A stretch of DNA of 64,000 nucleotides from the NCBI RefSeq assembly GCF_000685035.1, contig NZ_BAYB01000019.1, positions 110,643 through 174,642 of the forward strand, read 5' to 3'. The stretch is from Paraburkholderia ferrariae NBRC 106233 (GTDB lineage: Bacteria > Pseudomonadota > Gammaproteobacteria > Burkholderiales > Burkholderiaceae). This document shows positions 17,644-26,386 of this stretch, one piece after another; position 1 is the stretch's first letter, and each line of letters begins with the position of its first letter. The position numbers and the translations under genes were made by a program. The notes beneath the pieces were generated by a model. It was not told the origin of the DNA and ran no database searches. It saw only the letters and a list, made by a program, of their open reading frames with translations.

Positions 17644-17871
17644 ATGAAAAAAGTGTCCCTCGCAGTCCTGATTTCGCTTTCTGCCCTGACGGGAGCCGCC
17701 TATGCGCAGGACGAAAACGGCATCACGATGAGCACCGATCCGCAAAAGGCCGCGGATATCGAGCAGCACGCGCAAGACCTTCAGGCACGACAAGAAGCCG
17801 CTCCCATGCACATGGATATGAACATGAAGGAGCACGGCAAGCCGCATCACCACAAGAAGCCGGCTCAGTAA
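17644..17871 (+). CDS. small periplasmic His/Met-rich protein
   Basis: A 75-residue protein with a typical signal peptide (MKKVSLAVLISLSALTGAAYA, cleavage after AYA near residue 21). The mature part is about 54 residues and ends in a Met/His/Lys-rich tail: HMDMNMKEHGKPHHHKK. Met/His clusters like this bind copper, silver or nickel in other small periplasmic proteins, so metal binding is a reasonable inference. AAGGAGG at 17632-17638 fixes the ATG at 17644. A terminator follows at 17911. No linked metal transporter is present. Confidence 0.8.
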   Translation: MKKVSLAVLISLSALTGAAYAQDENGITMSTDPQKAADIEQHAQDLQARQEAAPMHMDMNMKEHGKPHHHKKPAQ

Positions 17872-17910
17872 GGCAGCGCGCTTCGCGGCGCGAAGGTAGC
17901 CAGGACGATA

Positions 17911-17945
17911 AAGCCGACGCCCGGGCAACCGGCGCCGGCTTTTTT
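17911..17945 (+). terminator. intrinsic terminator of the His/Met-rich protein gene
   Basis: An 11-bp stem with one mismatch (17911-17921 with 17931-17941), a 9-base loop and a T-run to 17945, about 40 bases after the stop codon. Confidence 0.82.
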
Positions 17946-18109
17946 ATCGGCGCTTTATCGGCTTTTCATCGGCCGATGAGCGGCGCGCGCCGGGCGGCGT
18001 CCTGCCCGGCGGGTTGGGAACGCCCCGCGCGCGGTATGCTAAAGTCGCGCACCTCGAATTGACCCAGCCATTGACCCAGTAACGGTGCGCCCCTCGCGCG
18101 GAGAACAGA

Positions 18110-18370
18110 ATGAGCAACATTCAGCTCGATATCGAATGGACGGAAGCGGCATCCCGCAAGATCGAAAAATTGATGCCGCGCGGCGGCAAGCAGGACGCCT
18201 ATCTCGCCCTGCCGCCGATCGAATGCCTGCCCATGGAGGGCGACGTGCTGTTCCTCGGGCCCGACGGCAAGCAGCAGCCGTTCATCGTCGCCGAGCGCCA
18301 GTATCACCACGAAGGCGACGCCGACTGGACCATCATCCTGATCCTCGACGTGCCCGATACGACGCACTGA
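18110..18370 (+). CDS. conserved small protein of unknown function
   Basis: An 86-residue soluble protein, mixed alpha/beta, beginning MSNIQLDIEWTEAASRKIEKL. It has no signal, no membrane segment and no motif I recognise. A purine-rich GGAGAACAG precedes the ATG. It converges with arfB; the two stops are about 45 bases apart. Confidence 0.65.
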   Translation: MSNIQLDIEWTEAASRKIEKLMPRGGKQDAYLALPPIECLPMEGDVLFLGPDGKQQPFIVAERQYHHEGDADWTIILILDVPDTTH

Positions 18371-18414
18371 AGGGCATCCACGCGGCATCCGGGCCGCATC
18401 AACGCCTTGCCGCC

Positions 18415-18819
18415 TCACTCCACCACCCGCCGCCGCCCCGCCTTCACTTCGCCCTGACGCGCCTTGCCGTCGAGGCGCCGCACCTTCGAAGCGCGCGTCG
18501 GCCGGGTCGGCACGCGCGCCTTGCGCGTCACGCTCACGCCCGCGATCAGTTCGTCGAGCCGCGCGAGCGCCGCAACCCGGTTCTGCTCCTGCGTCCGGTA
18601 TTCCTGCGACTTGATCACGACCACGCCCTCGCTCGAAATCCGCCGGTCGGACAGCGCGAGCAGGCGCATCTTGAGGACCTCGGGCAACGAGGATGCGCGG
18701 ATATCGAAGCGCAGATGAATCGCACTCGACACCTTGTTGACGTTCTGGCCGCCGGCGCCTTGCGCGCGTACGGCGACCAGTTCGACTTCGTGCGGGGCGA
18801 TGGAATGGCGCAGGGTCAT
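18415..18819 (-). CDS. arfB: alternative ribosome-rescue factor ArfB (YaeJ)
   Basis: A 134-residue peptidyl-tRNA hydrolase that rescues stalled ribosomes independently of tmRNA. It has the catalytic GGQ motif in VRAQGAGGQNVNKVSSAIHLRFD, near residue 24 of the chosen start. The basic C-terminal tail (TRPTRASKVRRLDGKARQGEVKAGRRR) enters the mRNA channel in the family. E. coli ArfB has 140 residues. The start at 18819 (MTLRHSI) aligns with E. coli. ATGs at 18831 and 18942 would add unconserved residues. It lacks the other release-factor domains, which excludes RF1/RF2. Confidence 0.93.
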   Translation of the reverse strand: MTLRHSIAPHEVELVAVRAQGAGGQNVNKVSSAIHLRFDIRASSLPEVLKMRLLALSDRRISSEGVVVIKSQEYRTQEQNRVAALARLDELIAGVSVTRKARVPTRPTRASKVRRLDGKARQGEVKAGRRRVVE

Positions 18820-18985
18820 GGCAACAGGCATGCGGGACAGGGGGCGGACAAGCCGCGAGTGTCGCACAGGCGCACGCGCGCCGGGCACGCGCATTGCGTC
18901 ATGCGTTGGACGCCGCGGGAACGCGGTTTGCCGATCCGTCACCGTTCGGCCATACTTCGATCATAACGACGCTCATCCTCCTGCC

Positions 18986-19627
18986 ATGAAGCTGCGCCCG
19001 GCATTCGTCGCCGAACTGGCGGTCAATCTGCTCCTCCCCTGGGTCGCGTACCGCCTCGCCCATCCGCATTACGGCGAAGTGGGCGGCCTGATCGCATCGG
19101 CAATTCCGCCGGTTGCCTGGAGCATCGTCGAGCTCGTGCGCTTTCGGCGCATCGACGCGCTCGCCGCAATCGTGCTGCTCGGCATCGCCCTGTCGCTGCT
19201 CGCCATGGCGTTCGGCGGCGGCCCGCGCGTGCTGCTGATGCGCGAATGCCTTGCCTCGGGCGCGATCGGCGTCACCTTCCTCGCCTCGCTGCTGGCGCGC
19301 CGCCCGCTCGTGTTCTACCTCGCGCGCGCGACCGTCGCGCGCGAAACGCCCGAGGGCGTGGCCCGCTTCGAGATGCTGTGGGCCGAGCGACGCGAGTTCG
19401 CCTCCGCCATGCGCGTGCTCACCGCCGTCTGGGGGCTCGGCCTGACCGCCGACGCGGCGCTGCGCGCCTGGCTCGCCGCCACGTGGCCGATCGAGCGCTT
19501 CCTCGTCGTCTCGCCGATCCTCGGCTACAGCGTGTTCGGCGGCCTCCTCGCCTGGACCTTCTGGTATCGCACGCGCATGCGGCGCATCCGCGGCACCCAT
19601 GGGCTGCTGGGCGACCCGACGGCCTGA
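18986..19627 (+). CDS. VC0807-like multipass membrane protein
   Basis: A 213-residue integral membrane protein with about six hydrophobic segments and a basic C-terminus. The pattern VGGLIASAIPPVAWSIVELVRFRRID near residue 30 resembles the VC0807-family proteins of unknown function. The start at 18986 gives a signal-anchor-like N-terminus. It is followed after 144 bases by the FUSC protein gene, also plus strand. A role in transport or envelope integrity is only a guess. Confidence 0.75.
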   Translation: MKLRPAFVAELAVNLLLPWVAYRLAHPHYGEVGGLIASAIPPVAWSIVELVRFRRIDALAAIVLLGIALSLLAMAFGGGPRVLLMRECLASGAIGVTFLASLLARRPLVFYLARATVARETPEGVARFEMLWAERREFASAMRVLTAVWGLGLTADAALRAWLAATWPIERFLVVSPILGYSVFGGLLAWTFWYRTRMRRIRGTHGLLGDPTA

Positions 19628-19771
19628 GATCCGCTCGCGCGCCTGCCCCCTCGCATCCGTCTGAGCGGCGCGCGCCGGGAAGACACAGGCGCCCGGAATG
19701 CCGGCGAAATCAGTTAGACTCACCGCCAGTCCGCGGCGCACCGTCCGCTTTCGCATACCCACCGGCAGTCG

Positions 19772-22099
19772 ATGCGCTATTCGGTAGAAATCCGCAAATT
19801 CCTCTATAGCCAGTACTTCTACGGCGGCCTGCGCATCGCGATCGGCATCTCGCTTCCCGCCGTGCTGTGCCTGTTCGTGTTCGACAAGAGCGATCTCGGC
19901 TTCACGATCTCCACCGGCGCGCTCGGCGCCTGCGTGGTCGACATGCCCGGTCCGCTGAAGTACAAGCGCAACGAAATGCTCGCATGCAGCGTGATCGGCT
20001 TCCTCGCCGCCTACGCCACCGGCCTCGCGACCGTGAATCCCGTCGCGCTGTGGGCCACCGTCGTGCCGCTCACCTTCGTGCTCTCGCTGATCGTCGTGTA
20101 CGGCAACCGCTGGCCGCAGATCAGCTTCGCCACGCTGTTCATGATGGTGATGACGCTGGAGGATCACTTCACGCCGCACCAGGCCCTCATCAACGCGCTG
20201 TGGATCCTGCTGGGCGGGCTCTGGTACACCGGCTGGTCCACGCTCGTGAGCCAGCTCATGCTGGACCGCATCGAGCAGCAGGCCATTGCGGAGAGCGTGT
20301 TCGCCTGCGCCGACTACCTGCTCGCGCGCGCCCAGTTCTACGACCTCGACAACGATCTCGACGAGTGCTATCGCAACCTCGTCGCCAGGCAGATTGCCGC
20401 CGTGGAGCGCCAGGACGCCGCGCGCGACATCGTGCTGCGCAACCTGCCGAAGTTCCGGCGCGGCAAGCTCGATCCCAAGCGCGCAATGCACTTCAACCTG
20501 TTCATCAACACGGTCGATCTGCACGAGCTCTTCGTGGGCGCGCACATGGACTACCCGCTCGTGCGCAATACGTTCGGCGGCTCCGATCTGCTGATCTTCT
20601 ACCGCGACCTGATCCGCAAGGCCGCCGCCGATCTCGAAGACATCGGCCTCGCCGTGCTGCAGAACGAACCGCCGCGCACGAGCGTGAACGTGAAGGCCGA
20701 ACTGCGTGCGATCGAATACGAACTCGAACTGCTCAAGAAACGCGACCTCGCCCGGACCGACCCCGAAGCCTATGCGGCGATCTCGGCGTCGTTCCGGCGC
20801 ATCTGGAGCGCCACGCGCCTGATCGACCGCATGCGGCGCAGCCTCACGAGCGAGGTGCCGCCCACCGAAACGGAACTGCGCATCGACGAAGCGCTGCAGC
20901 GCTTCGTCACGAACCGCCGCGTGTCGTACCTGCAGATCTTCTCGAACCTCACGATGGCCTCGCCGAGCTTTCGCCATGCGCTGCGCGTGACGATCGCGGT
21001 GGCCGTGGGCTTCTGGCTCGGGCGCATCCTGCCGCTCACCAACGCCTACTGGATCGTGATGACGAGCATCATCATCCTGAAGCCCGGCTATTCGCTCACG
21101 CGCCAGCGCAACGCGCAGCGTATTGTCGGCACGCTGATCGGCTGCGCGGCGAGCGTCGCGCTCATCCTCATCGTGAAGCAGCCGCTCGTGCTGCTCGTTT
21201 CGATGTTCGCGGCGATGGTGATGAGCTACAGCCTGCTGCTCTTCAACTACACGGCGAGCGTCGTGTTCACCTCGGCGTATGTGCTGCTGATGTTCCATCT
21301 GCTCGCGCCGGGCGGCATGCGCATCATCGGCGAGCGCGCCATCGACACCGTGGTGGGCTGCATGATCGCCATCGGCGCGAGCCATCTGTTCCCGTACTGG
21401 GAATACCGGCTGATGGGCAAGCTCGTGAACGACATGATCGCCGCGACGCGCAAGTATCTCGAAGCGAGCTGGGGGTTCGGAGCGCGCACCGCGCAGCCGC
21501 AGCCCGCGTTCGCGGGCGCGCCGTTTTCCGGGGCCGCCGCGTCAGCCGAGCCCATCCAACCCGTCGCCGCATCGGGCGCGAAGGCAAGCGCACAGGGCAG
21601 CGCAGCGCCGCCCACCGACTTCCGCTACCGCCTCGCGCGCAAGGACGTGCACGTGGCCTTCGCGAACCTGGGCCAGGCCTTCCAGCGCATGATGCTGGAG
21701 CCGAAGTCGGCACAGAAGTTCGTCGCAGAACTGAACGATCTGCTGGTCCGCAGCCACGAACTCGCCTCGCAGATCACGGCGGCGGCGCCGCTCCTGCGCG
21801 CGGCCGCGAGGCCCGGCCAGACCGTCGCGCTGGACGCGCTCGAACGGGCCATGACCTGCGTGCACGACAACCTCGCGGCCGCCGAAGCCGGCATGCCCGC
21901 GCCCGCCGATCAGATCGACCTGACGAAGCGCCTCACGCGCGATCTGGACACGATGGTGGTGGAAGCCGAACGCGCGCTCGGGCCTTCGGCGGAGTTCACG
22001 CAGGAATTGAAGCTGCTCGCGCACCAGTGCAAGCAGATGGTCGCCGCGTCCTGGCTCATCCGCAAGGACGCAAGCGTGATCCGGCTGCCGCAGGCCTGA
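19772..22099 (+). CDS. FUSC/YccS-family inner-membrane protein
   Basis: A 775-residue protein with the duplicated architecture of the FUSC (fusaric-acid resistance/YccS) family. It has an N-terminal block of about six TM segments (residues 20-155), a long helical cytoplasmic region (about 165-385), and a second TM block (about 405-540) with a conserved FUSC-like segment (RVTIAVAVGFWLGRILPLTNAYWIVMTSI). A helical tail contains a Pro/Ala/Ser linker near residue 575. Members are linked to export of aromatic acids. No HlyD-type adaptor or outer-membrane factor is adjacent, so it is closer to YccS/YhfK than to a full AaeAB pump. Confidence 0.88.
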   Translation: MRYSVEIRKFLYSQYFYGGLRIAIGISLPAVLCLFVFDKSDLGFTISTGALGACVVDMPGPLKYKRNEMLACSVIGFLAAYATGLATVNPVALWATVVPLTFVLSLIVVYGNRWPQISFATLFMMVMTLEDHFTPHQALINALWILLGGLWYTGWSTLVSQLMLDRIEQQAIAESVFACADYLLARAQFYDLDNDLDECYRNLVARQIAAVERQDAARDIVLRNLPKFRRGKLDPKRAMHFNLFINTVDLHELFVGAHMDYPLVRNTFGGSDLLIFYRDLIRKAAADLEDIGLAVLQNEPPRTSVNVKAELRAIEYELELLKKRDLARTDPEAYAAISASFRRIWSATRLIDRMRRSLTSEVPPTETELRIDEALQRFVTNRRVSYLQIFSNLTMASPSFRHALRVTIAVAVGFWLGRILPLTNAYWIVMTSIIILKPGYSLTRQRNAQRIVGTLIGCAASVALILIVKQPLVLLVSMFAAMVMSYSLLLFNYTASVVFTSAYVLLMFHLLAPGGMRIIGERAIDTVVGCMIAIGASHLFPYWEYRLMGKLVNDMIAATRKYLEASWGFGARTAQPQPAFAGAPFSGAAASAEPIQPVAASGAKASAQGSAAPPTDFRYRLARKDVHVAFANLGQAFQRMMLEPKSAQKFVAELNDLLVRSHELASQITAAAPLLRAAARPGQTVALDALERAMTCVHDNLAAAEAGMPAPADQIDLTKRLTRDLDTMVVEAERALGPSAEFTQELKLLAHQCKQMVAASWLIRKDASVIRLPQA

Positions 22100-22132
22100 G
22101 CCGCGGCCCGTGTCTGGCGCGCCGCCGGGGCG

Positions 22133-22327
22133 TTACTGACCCGAACCGCCCGCAGGCGAGCCCGCTGAACTCGCCGCCGCGCTGGCCGGCGGCGCCGGAT
22201 TGGCTTCGTCGTACTCGCGCTTGCCGCGAATCGCGTTGAAGAGCAAGGTGAAGATCACGAAAAGCAGCACTACCACGATAAACACGCCAAGGCCAAAGGT
22301 GGGACTCTTCTTGCGCGGATCGTTCAT
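22133..22327 (-). CDS. small single-pass membrane protein
   Basis: A 64-residue protein, MNDPRKKSPTFGLG, followed by one strongly hydrophobic helix (VFIVVVLLFVIFTLLF, residues 15-30), a basic RGKREYDE stretch and an Ala/Ser/Gly/Pro tail. The start at 22327 is preferred over an upstream ATG because the added residues are Arg/Cys-rich and unlike a protein. Convergent with the FUSC gene. Function unknown. Confidence 0.65.
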   Translation of the reverse strand: MNDPRKKSPTFGLGVFIVVVLLFVIFTLLFNAIRGKREYDEANPAPPASAAASSAGSPAGGSGQ

Positions 22328-22403
22328 GGCTCGCCAGGGTGAGAGGAAGTAAGCGTGCATTTTACGCCCCGGGGCCTTGCAGGCGGCTTGCACGCCGGTC
22401 GCA

Positions 22404-22871
22404 TCATTCGGCGCGCAAAGCCCGCACCGGCAGCGCCGTCGAATACTTGAGCTGCTCCATCGCAAAGCTCGAACTCACGTCGAAGAGCGGCACCGCGCGG
22501 ATCAACTGCTTGTACACCCGGTCGTAATCGTCGATATCCGAGACCACGACGCGCAGCAGATAGTCGGTCTCGCCGCTCATCCGATAGGCTTCGACGATCT
22601 CGGGAATGTCCTGGATCGCGCGCGTGAAGCTCTGCGCCCAGGCCTCGGTGTGCTGGTTCGTGCGCACCGCGACGAACACGGTCGTCCCCACCCCCAGCTT
22701 CTTCGGGTCGCACAGCGCCACCTGCGCGCGAATCACGCCGGTTTCCTTGAGCCGCTGCACGCGCTTCCAGCATGGCGTTTGCGAGAGATTCACGCGCTGC
22801 GCCAGTTCGGCAACCGGCATCGTGACGTCCTGCTGCAACAGCTCGACGAGCTTTCTGTCGATGACATCCAT
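22404..22871 (-). CDS. Lrp/AsnC-family transcriptional regulator
   Basis: A 155-residue feast/famine regulator. The N-terminal HTH is MDVIDRKLVELLQQD through AELAQRVNLSQTPCWKRVQRL, and the RAM ligand-binding domain follows (VFVAVRTNQHTEAW, then YRMSGETDYLLRVVVSDI). The start at 22871 matches the family N-terminus and has GGGGAAG upstream. It is divergent from a cysteine-dioxygenase-like gene. The region between holds a near-consensus Lrp box, so amino-acid-responsive control of that gene and of itself is likely. Confidence 0.93.
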   Translation of the reverse strand: MDVIDRKLVELLQQDVTMPVAELAQRVNLSQTPCWKRVQRLKETGVIRAQVALCDPKKLGVGTTVFVAVRTNQHTEAWAQSFTRAIQDIPEIVEAYRMSGETDYLLRVVVSDIDDYDRVYKQLIRAVPLFDVSSSFAMEQLKYSTALPVRALRAE

Positions 22872-22890
22872 TTCCGCTCTTCCCCTTACG

Positions 22891-22905
22891 TAGAAATTTA
22901 TTCTA
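22891..22905. promoter_or_regulatory. Lrp-type operator
   Basis: TAGAAATTTATTCTA matches 14 of 15 positions of the E. coli Lrp consensus YAGHAWATTWTDCTR and is an inverted repeat (TAGAA-N5-TTCTA). It lies 19 bases upstream of the Lrp-family gene and about 93 bases upstream of the divergent cupin gene. Confidence 0.75.
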
Positions 22906-22998
22906 TCCAGAGCCTGCAAAGGAAAATTATAGGGAAACTCTTTCTCGACGCAAGACGCTATAAATGAGTTCATCCGAGTCTCTTGAATCCGACCAGCG

Positions 22999-23655
22999 AT
23001 GAACTTTCCCGCCGAGCCCGCTTTCTTTCGCGCCGAAGCGCCCGCGCATGCCGCCGCAGACCATGAGGCGGCTGTCGGCCGCCTGCGCGCGGCGCTCGAC
23101 GCGGCCTTCGCCGCCTGCACCGCGCCGGCCGACCCGTCGCGCTGCGCACGGTTCGCGCAGGCGCTGCGCGCCGCGCTGGGTGCGGCGCTGGCCGACCACG
23201 CCCTCGTCACCGCCGCCGAACGCGAAGGCTCGGCGACGACGTATCGCCGCCACCTGATCCTCGCCGATCGCGAGGCGCGCTACACCGTCGCGGCGCTGGT
23301 CTGGCAGCCGGGCCAGGCGAGTCCGGTGCACGCGCACCACACGTGGTGCGGCTACGCGGTGCTCGAAGGCACGCTCACGGAGACGATCTACACGTGGGAC
23401 GAAGCGCGCGAAGGCGCCGCCGCGGTACGCGCGCATCCGCGCGCCCCGGGCGCCGTGTCGTTCGGCGGACGCGGCCGGCAAGGCATCCACCGGCTCATCC
23501 ACCGGCTCGCGAACGAGAGCGACGCGGCAGCCGTTTCGCTGCATATCTACGGTGTGAGTGCCGCGCGGATGGCGACCGGCGTGAACGAGGTGCTGCCGCT
23601 ATTGCCCGCAGTAGCGCACGACGGACGCGCCATGCCCATCACCGACCGGCCCTAG
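22999..23655 (+). CDS. cysteine dioxygenase-like cupin protein
   Basis: A 218-residue cupin of the cysteine dioxygenase / thiol dioxygenase group, which oxidises cysteine or a related thiol to a sulfinate using Fe(II). The metal site is visible at SPVHAHHTWCGYAVLEGTLTETIY (H111, H113), with a third candidate histidine in GIHRL near residue 164. The N-terminal 70 residues form an Ala-rich helical region. Substrate (cysteine or 3-mercaptopropionate) is not decidable. It is divergent from the Lrp-type regulator. Its stop codon overlaps the convergent MscS gene stop. Confidence 0.85.
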   Translation: MNFPAEPAFFRAEAPAHAAADHEAAVGRLRAALDAAFAACTAPADPSRCARFAQALRAALGAALADHALVTAAEREGSATTYRRHLILADREARYTVAALVWQPGQASPVHAHHTWCGYAVLEGTLTETIYTWDEAREGAAAVRAHPRAPGAVSFGGRGRQGIHRLIHRLANESDAAAVSLHIYGVSAARMATGVNEVLPLLPAVAHDGRAMPITDRP

Positions 23656-26243
23656 CCGCGGCTGCCGGCTCCGCCCGCCGTGGGAATTTGCGGCGGCGCG
23701 CCGTCCGGGCCGCCCGTGGGCGGCGGCGCCGGACGCGGCTCGTGCGACGCATCGCGCGTCATGCCGGGTTGCACAGGCGCATGGTGTGGCCCGTGGGTTG
23801 GCGCATGAGTTGGTTCATGAAGCGGTTCATGAAGCGCCCCGTGCGGCGAGCGTTCGTCCTCCGCCAGCAGGTCCTCCCCGCGCGGCGACATGTGCACCTG
23901 CATCTGCGGCACGGGCATTGGGATGCCCGCTTCGTCCATGCGATGCTTCAGCCGCGCGTTGAATGCGCGCGCCACGCTCCACTGCTGGAGCGGCCGCGTC
24001 TTGATCTGGCCTTTCACCACCATCCAGTTCGGCTCGAAGCGGTCGAGGCCCCACACTTCCACCGGCCCGAGAATCTCGCGGCGGTAGCGGAAATCGGCCA
24101 CCAGTTCCGCGCCCACTTCGCGAATCAGCCGCGTGACCGTATCGAGTTCGACCGAGAACGGCACGCGCACCTCGAACACCGCGTATGCAAAATCGCGCGA
24201 GAGGTTCTTCACGATCTTGATCTGCGAAAAGGGAATCGCGTGAATCGCGCCCTGCCCGTCGCGCAGGCGCACCGTGCGGATCGACAGATGCTCCACGGTG
24301 CCCGCGTGGCCGTTGTCGAGATCGATCCAGTCGCCCACCGAGATGGTCTCCTCGATGATGATGAAGAGCCCCGTGATGAGATCGCTCACGAGCGACTGCG
24401 CGCCAAAGCCGATCGCGAGACCGATCACGCCCGCGCCCGCCAGCAGCGGCGTCACGTTGATGCCGAGATTGGCCGCCGTGACGATCCCCGCGATCGTGAG
24501 GATCGTCACGAGGACCGCATTGCGCACGAGCGGCAGCATGGTGCGCGCCCGCGTGCTGGGCGCGCGGCCCTTGGTGCGCGGGCCGCTGGGATTGAGCGCT
24601 TCGAGTATCGCCGTATCGAGCACGATCCACACGAGCCACGCGAGGAACACCGTCACGCCGATCGCGAAGATCGCGTGTGCGATGCCGCGCGCGGCCACGC
24701 TCGCTTCGATGATGCGCGCGAGCGAAATGTCCCAGAGGCGTGCGCACGACTCGAAGTAGGCCAGCCAGATGAAGACGATGACGAGCGTGCCCGCGAAGCG
24801 CAGGAGCCGGCGCAGATACGGCGAACGGCGGCGCACGCGCGTCATGTCCGGGCGCGTGACGCGCCGCACGATCGCGGAAAGGAAGAAGGCGAGCACGAGC
24901 AGCAGCGCCGTGACGATGGAGATCTGCAGCACGTTCTCGCTGCTGCCGATGCCGCCCAGGGTCGCGACGACGGACGCGACGGCCAGCAGCAGCATCGGCA
25001 GATGCCACAGCGAGGCCAGGACGTCGAAGATTTCGGTGAGCGCCTTGTGATCGTGGCGCAGTTGATAGCCGCGATTGCGGATCAGATGGGCAACGGGGCG
25101 CCTGAACGACAGGGCGACCGTGGCGGTGAGCACGGCGGCGGTCATGTTGGCGAAGGTCGAAACGAGCGCGGCCAGATTGGGGCCGATCTGATGCGCGACC
25201 TCGTAGTTGGTCGCCGCGTCGCCGAGCGCGCTGAACACGCCGATCCAAAAGAGCGGCCGGCGCCCGCGCGCGATCAGCACGCGCACGGCGGCACGCCGGT
25301 GCCCCGAGCCGAACAGCGAAAACATGATGAGGCAGATCGCCGAGAACACCGCGCCCGCCACGACCGCATAGGCGATCACGAGCCCGATGGTGCGGCCGAC
25401 GGCCTGCGGCAGCGCCCGCTCCACGACGAGCACCGCCACGAAGGCGAGGATGAACGGCCCCACCCGCTGCAGGGCGAACACGACAAGCTCGATGGTGGTG
25501 GGATTGGGCTGCAGGCCCGTATCGACGGAGAAGCGCCGCAGCACGCGGCGCACGAGCCAGCGCAGCCCGATCGCGCAAGCGCCCCAGCCCACGAGAGTCG
25601 CCAGCATGTCGAGGACGAGGTGCCCGGGGCTCTCGTCGTCCTCGCCTGTCGCCAGCAGATAGAGCTCGTTGCCGGCGGCGGTGAAACGCCCGGCCCAGTA
25701 GTGCAGCGGGCTGCGGCCGCGGCGCGCGTCCGCCTCGACCGAGGAAAGGCCTGACGCGATCGCGCCGAGCAGCCCCGACGTCGCCTCCGCGCCCGAAGCC
25801 GGCACGGGTGCGACGTTCTGCGAAGCGTTGCGCAGCTTCTTCAACTGGGCAACGAGGGCGTTGCGCTGCCGGTCGTTGTCGAGCGTCGAGATCACGCTGT
25901 CGAGCGAACGCGCGAACTCGGCCTCGCTCGCCGGGCTCGGCGCGGAAGCGGCCTCGGCCGCCGAGGCACCCGATGCCGCGGCAGCCTGACCGGTGATAAG
26001 GCTCTTCAATGCCGGAAGAACGGGGGCCACCGCGGCCTGGGCGGCAGCAGGCGGCACGCTCGCGCACCAGAGCGCGAGCCATGCGAACAGCATCAGCAGG
26101 CCGCGGCGCAGCAAGGGCCCCGCATCGAGCCCCGCGTGCGCGCCGCGCACTGCTGCGGCGCGGGAGACAGCAGCGGACGCGCGGCGGCGCCCGGCGGACT
26201 GTGGCCGGGCGAGCGCAGCGTCCCGTCCAGAGCATGGATTCAT
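23652..26243 (-). CDS. large MscS-family mechanosensitive channel
   Basis: An 863-residue channel of the larger MscS/MscK class. A hydrophobic signal-like segment occurs near residues 51-69 (LFAWLALWCASVPPAAAQA). A periplasmic helical domain of about 110 residues follows, then roughly ten TM segments, and the MscS pore helix and beta domain (GLAIGFGAQSLVSDLITGLFIIIEETISVGDWID). The C-terminal alpha/beta domain precedes a Pro/His-rich tail. The ATG at 26093 (residue 51) would remove an Arg/Ala-rich leader and is a plausible true start. Likely opens on hypo-osmotic shock. Confidence 0.9.
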   Translation of the reverse strand: MNPCSGRDAALARPQSAGRRRASAAVSRAAAVRGAHAGLDAGPLLRRGLLMLFAWLALWCASVPPAAAQAAVAPVLPALKSLITGQAAAASGASAAEAASAPSPASEAEFARSLDSVISTLDNDRQRNALVAQLKKLRNASQNVAPVPASGAEATSGLLGAIASGLSSVEADARRGRSPLHYWAGRFTAAGNELYLLATGEDDESPGHLVLDMLATLVGWGACAIGLRWLVRRVLRRFSVDTGLQPNPTTIELVVFALQRVGPFILAFVAVLVVERALPQAVGRTIGLVIAYAVVAGAVFSAICLIMFSLFGSGHRRAAVRVLIARGRRPLFWIGVFSALGDAATNYEVAHQIGPNLAALVSTFANMTAAVLTATVALSFRRPVAHLIRNRGYQLRHDHKALTEIFDVLASLWHLPMLLLAVASVVATLGGIGSSENVLQISIVTALLLVLAFFLSAIVRRVTRPDMTRVRRRSPYLRRLLRFAGTLVIVFIWLAYFESCARLWDISLARIIEASVAARGIAHAIFAIGVTVFLAWLVWIVLDTAILEALNPSGPRTKGRAPSTRARTMLPLVRNAVLVTILTIAGIVTAANLGINVTPLLAGAGVIGLAIGFGAQSLVSDLITGLFIIIEETISVGDWIDLDNGHAGTVEHLSIRTVRLRDGQGAIHAIPFSQIKIVKNLSRDFAYAVFEVRVPFSVELDTVTRLIREVGAELVADFRYRREILGPVEVWGLDRFEPNWMVVKGQIKTRPLQQWSVARAFNARLKHRMDEAGIPMPVPQMQVHMSPRGEDLLAEDERSPHGALHEPLHEPTHAPTHGPHHAPVQPGMTRDASHEPRPAPPPTGGPDGAPPQIPTAGGAGSRG

Positions 26244-26386
26244 GTCGAAAGGGGCGAAATCGGAGCGCTCCAGTTTAGCCGCACTGGCGCGGCCTGCGCG
26301 GCGCGGGTGCGTAACAGAATGTCAGCGCGAATGCAGCGAGAACGTCAGCCGCACACCTTCCCGCCCCTCCCCGCAGCGTCGTACCC

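Noticed and set aside
18899..21385. Long minus-strand open frame across the FUSC gene
   Set aside because: Composition of an antisense shadow; the plus-strand gene has full membrane-protein architecture.
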